Of a DNA stretch of 64,000 nucleotides, positions 61,472 through 64,000 are shown in pieces. The notes beneath the pieces were generated by a model that did no database searches, was not told the DNA's origin, and saw nothing but the letters and a program-made list of their open reading frames with translations. Source of the DNA: CAIVAT01 sp037128705. GTDB taxonomy: Bacteria; Bacteroidota; Bacteroidia; Bacteroidales; FEN-979. Both the position numbers and the translations under genes were made by a program. Each line of letters opens with the position of its first letter. Within the stretch, counting starts at the first letter, position 1. The stretch lies in assembly GCA_037128705.1 (NCBI GenBank), contig JBAXVX010000004.1, positions 1-64,000 of the forward strand, read 5' to 3'.

Positions 61472-64000
61472 TTAAAAAACAAAACTCAAACCAACCAGGA
61501 CAGTGCGCGATTGCGGGTAGGTGAAGAAGTCTGTCCCGATGATGATATTGCTCGAACCACCATAATAGTTCACTTCGGGGTCCATCCCGGTATAGTTGGT
61601 GAAGGTGTAAAGGTTCTGGATCGTAGCATATACTTTGGCCGACTTCATGCCGATTTTCTTGATCCAGTCTTTCCTGAAATTATAGCTCAGTGTGATATTC
61701 TTTACCCTGAGGAAAGAACCATCTTCGATGAACCGCGAAGATTTATAGGAGTCACCCTCCTTGGGAAACTGGGTGATATCACCTGGTTTCTGCCAGCGCC
61801 CGTTCATGCGTGCGGTTTGGTTGTCTTCCCCTGTTCCAGATTCAAGGTAGACCAGCGTTCCGTTGAAAATTTCATTTCCGTACACTGCCTGGAGAAAAAT
61901 GGAAAGTTCAAAGTTTTTGTAGCTTAACACATTGGTAAATCCGGTTGTGAAATCGGGGTTCGGATCTCCGGTCTTCATCCGGTCAGCGGAGGTGATGATG
62001 CCGTCGTGATTGACATCCTCATAGATCAGGCTCCCGGTCGTTGGGTCAACACCCAGGCAATTGTATCCGTAGAAGATACCAATTGGCTGCCCTACCTCCA
62101 CGCGGTTGCCGCCGCGACCCATGTCGTCGATCGGCTGATCCTGGTAAAGGCTCAGGACTTTGTTGCGGTTCATCGCAAAGTTGAAAGAGGAGGTCCAGAC
62201 AAATGCCTTGTCGATGTTTACTGTATTCAGCACCACTTCAAGCCCCTTGTTCTCCAGTTGCCCGATGTTGGATGAAATGAGATAAAAACCGGATGAAGCA
62301 GGAATGGGCCGCTCCAGCAACAAATCTTTGGTGTGGTTGTAATAAACATCGAAATTGAGGGTGATCCTGTTCTTGAACAACGACAAATCAAAACCCAGTC
62401 CGGTTTGGGTCGTAGTTTCCCATTTCAGGTCAGGGTTGGGAAGCTGGGTGGGTGCAATACCGGAGTTGCCTCCATAATTGTATCCGGCCCCGTAAAGACC
62501 CAGGGAGGCAAAATCACCAATTCCGTCATTCCCGGTAAGCCCGTAAATGGCCCTGATTTTAAATTCATTGATCCATTTCACCTTTTTCATGAAGGGCTCT
62601 TCCGACATACGCCAGGCAAATGATCCTGCCGGGAAATAACCGTACTTGTTGTTGGTGCCGAATTTTGAGGACCCATCGGCACGGGCTGTCAGGGTAAAAA
62701 TGTATTTGAACTTATAATTGTATTTGAATTGGCCGAAGTAAGAATTCATAACGCGGTCGAGGGCCGTAGCGGAAGCTGCCCGGATGGTTCCGGCCGATGT
62801 CAGGTACTGGAGATTGTCATTCGGAAAGTTGATGCCTTCGATATAGGTGGTCCGGTTGGCATATTTCTCAAAACTCTGACCGATCAGGACGTCGATGTTG
62901 TGCTTTTCCTTGAATTCATTGATATACTGGATCGTGTTGTTGGTCGTGAGATTGCTGGCATAGCTGGTTCCCTCGATCCCCAGGCCATTGTATTTTTTGC
63001 CCTGGCGCGTGGTGGTGGGATCGTAACTATGCTCCCTCAGATTGTATATGTCGATCCCGAATTTGGAGGTAAAGGTAAATCCATCCAGAAATTTATATTC
63101 GACGTAGGCATTTCCACCCGTCCTGTTGGTATAGGCGTTATTGATAGAATTCTTGGCAATGGCTACGGGGTTTGCATAGAACATGGACTCGTCGTATTTG
63201 CCGTTTGCATCAAAAACCGGATAAATGGCAGGAATCGACATGGCATTAGGCAACGGACCGTTCAGGGTAGCATCACCCTCCACCCGGGCATTTTTGGAAT
63301 AGGTAATGCCGGCACCTCCGCCGATCGTGAGGTTTGGCAGGATCTTATAATCCGCATTCAAACGGCCACTGTAGCGCTGGTAGGATGTCCCCATCACAAC
63401 ACCGCCCTGGTCATAATAGTTCCCGGAGATGAAGAGCCTGAATTTATCGCTTCCGCTGCTGACCGAAAGTTCCGTGTTCGCAGTAGGCGCAGTTATCAAT
63501 ATCTCCTTCATCCAATCGGTATTGATTCCCTGGACATTGGTCCCTTTGTATGCATTCCAATCGGAGGCGCTCATCATCGGGATGATCCGCTCCTTTGGCA
63601 GCGTTTGCCATCCGTAGCTGAGGTTCAGTGAAACATCCGTTTTATCGCGGCTTCCCTTCTTGGTAGTGATCAGGATAACCCCGTTGGATGCGCGTGCACC
63701 ATACAACGAAGTGGCGGAGGCATCTTTCAGTATGGTCATCGTTTCAATATCATTGGGGTTGATGTCGCTCATGGCATTGATCTCCTGCCCGCTCATCCCA
63801 ACCTGGGAGTATTGTCCGGTGATGGCCGGAATCCCGTCGATGACAATCAGGGGCTGGTTGCTTGCGTTGATGGAACTTCCTCCCCTGAGCTTGATCATGT
63901 TCTGACCACCGGGAGTTCCCGACTGCGTATTGACGGTAAGCCCCGCTGTTTGACCCTGTAAAACACCATCGAGGGTGCGGACGGGCATGTTTTTTATCTC
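61472..64000 (-). CDS. SusC/RagA-family TonB-linked outer membrane protein (5' end missing)
   Basis: The gene is open to the right edge of the window, so its signal peptide, carboxypeptidase-like domain and the start of the plug are missing. The visible part (843 residues) begins within the plug, has the SusC signature (GVLQGQTAGLTVNTQSG, LRGGSSINASNQPLIVIDG, SLYGARASNGVILITTKKG) and continues through the barrel to the aromatic C-terminus LVGLSFVF. It is the import channel of the SusCD complex. The ATG at 63988 is internal and not the real start. Confidence 0.95.
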   Translation of the reverse strand, partial: EIKNMPVRTLDGVLQGQTAGLTVNTQSGTPGGQNMIKLRGGSSINASNQPLIVIDGIPAITGQYSQVGMSGQEINAMSDINPNDIETMTILKDASATSLYGARASNGVILITTKKGSRDKTDVSLNLSYGWQTLPKERIIPMMSASDWNAYKGTNVQGINTDWMKEILITAPTANTELSVSSGSDKFRLFISGNYYDQGGVVMGTSYQRYSGRLNADYKILPNLTIGGGAGITYSKNARVEGDATLNGPLPNAMSIPAIYPVFDANGKYDESMFYANPVAIAKNSINNAYTNRTGGNAYVEYKFLDGFTFTSKFGIDIYNLREHSYDPTTTRQGKKYNGLGIEGTSYASNLTTNNTIQYINEFKEKHNIDVLIGQSFEKYANRTTYIEGINFPNDNLQYLTSAGTIRAASATALDRVMNSYFGQFKYNYKFKYIFTLTARADGSSKFGTNNKYGYFPAGSFAWRMSEEPFMKKVKWINEFKIRAIYGLTGNDGIGDFASLGLYGAGYNYGGNSGIAPTQLPNPDLKWETTTQTGLGFDLSLFKNRITLNFDVYYNHTKDLLLERPIPASSGFYLISSNIGQLENKGLEVVLNTVNIDKAFVWTSSFNFAMNRNKVLSLYQDQPIDDMGRGGNRVEVGQPIGIFYGYNCLGVDPTTGSLIYEDVNHDGIITSADRMKTGDPNPDFTTGFTNVLSYKNFELSIFLQAVYGNEIFNGTLVYLESGTGEDNQTARMNGRWQKPGDITQFPKEGDSYKSSRFIEDGSFLRVKNITLSYNFRKDWIKKIGMKSAKVYATIQNLYTFTNYTGMDPEVNYYGGSSNIIIGTDFFTYPQSRTVLVGLSFVF

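Noticed and set aside
63988..64000. ATG at 63988 as the start of the SusC gene
   Set aside because: The frame continues to the window edge and the visible sequence begins in the middle of the plug domain, so the true start is outside.
1..64000. Search for mobile elements, phage genes, CRISPR arrays, tRNA and rRNA genes
   Set aside because: None was seen; gene content and composition look like uniform chromosomal backbone and no gap is large enough for an rRNA operon. A tRNAscan or Infernal run would settle small RNAs.

Overview
The window reads as chromosomal DNA of a Bacteroidota bacterium. Several signals agree. There are at least fifteen copies of the Bacteroidota -7 promoter element TAnnTTTG just upstream of genes. 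Several secreted proteins end in type IX secretion (T9SS) sorting domains, and a PorZ-like T9SS component is present. A SusC/SusD pair lies at the right edge, and GH92 and PKD/propeller lipoproteins are present. By eye the base composition is moderate and even, with no insertion sequences, integrases, phage genes, CRISPR arrays, tRNAs or rRNAs. The order looks like Bacteroidales or a near relative, but this cannot be fixed from the window alone. Coding is dense: no gap between genes exceeds 300 bp.

Layout. (1) 1-12 kb holds housekeeping genes: a degenerate arginase-family protein behind topA, divergent miaB, cysDN, then porZ-recO and lysS. (2) 12-16 kb holds a secreted peptidylarginine deiminase of the PPAD type, divergent from a LysM lytic transglycosylase. 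(3) 16-25 kb is one long operon, tetR-tolC-hlyD-DUF2147-two ABC ATPases-4TM protein-two ABC permeases-MltF-like transglycosylase. A near-perfect palindrome sits on its promoter. (4) 25-38 kb is on the minus strand: an epimerase, a small anchored protein and a TonB receptor, then a transglutaminase-like protein, a giant alpha-2-macroglobulin and PBP1C. (5) 38-46 kb holds an RRM protein with RGG-like repeats, an OB-fold-like lipoprotein with a PepSY membrane protein, a GH92 alpha-mannosidase, a T9SS-exported subtilase and a prolyl oligopeptidase. (6) 46-50 kb holds an SPFH / ribbon-helix-helix / DUF1648 cassette and tyrS. (7) 50-58.8 kb holds a WG-repeat protein, two further T9SS cargo proteins, a flavodoxin, an M2-type metallopeptidase, cysS and a YfcC-type transporter. 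(8) 58.8-64 kb is a SusC/SusD locus with a PKD/propeller lipoprotein; susC runs off the right edge.

Together these genes describe a peptide- and glycan-scavenging Gram-negative cell. T9SS exports peptidase and deiminase cargo, SusCD and TonB receptors import the products, and a periplasmic PBP1C/alpha-2-macroglobulin unit guards the envelope. The observations I rate most interesting are the PPAD-like deiminase with the full set of PPAD active-site and carboxylate-binding residues, the arginase-fold protein that has lost half of its metal ligands, the composition and operator of the export operon, the start codon buried in an 11-bp inverted repeat at 38.4 kb, and the heptanucleotide repeats at 53-101 and 54472-54492. 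I did not find an obvious wholly new defence or mobile system.
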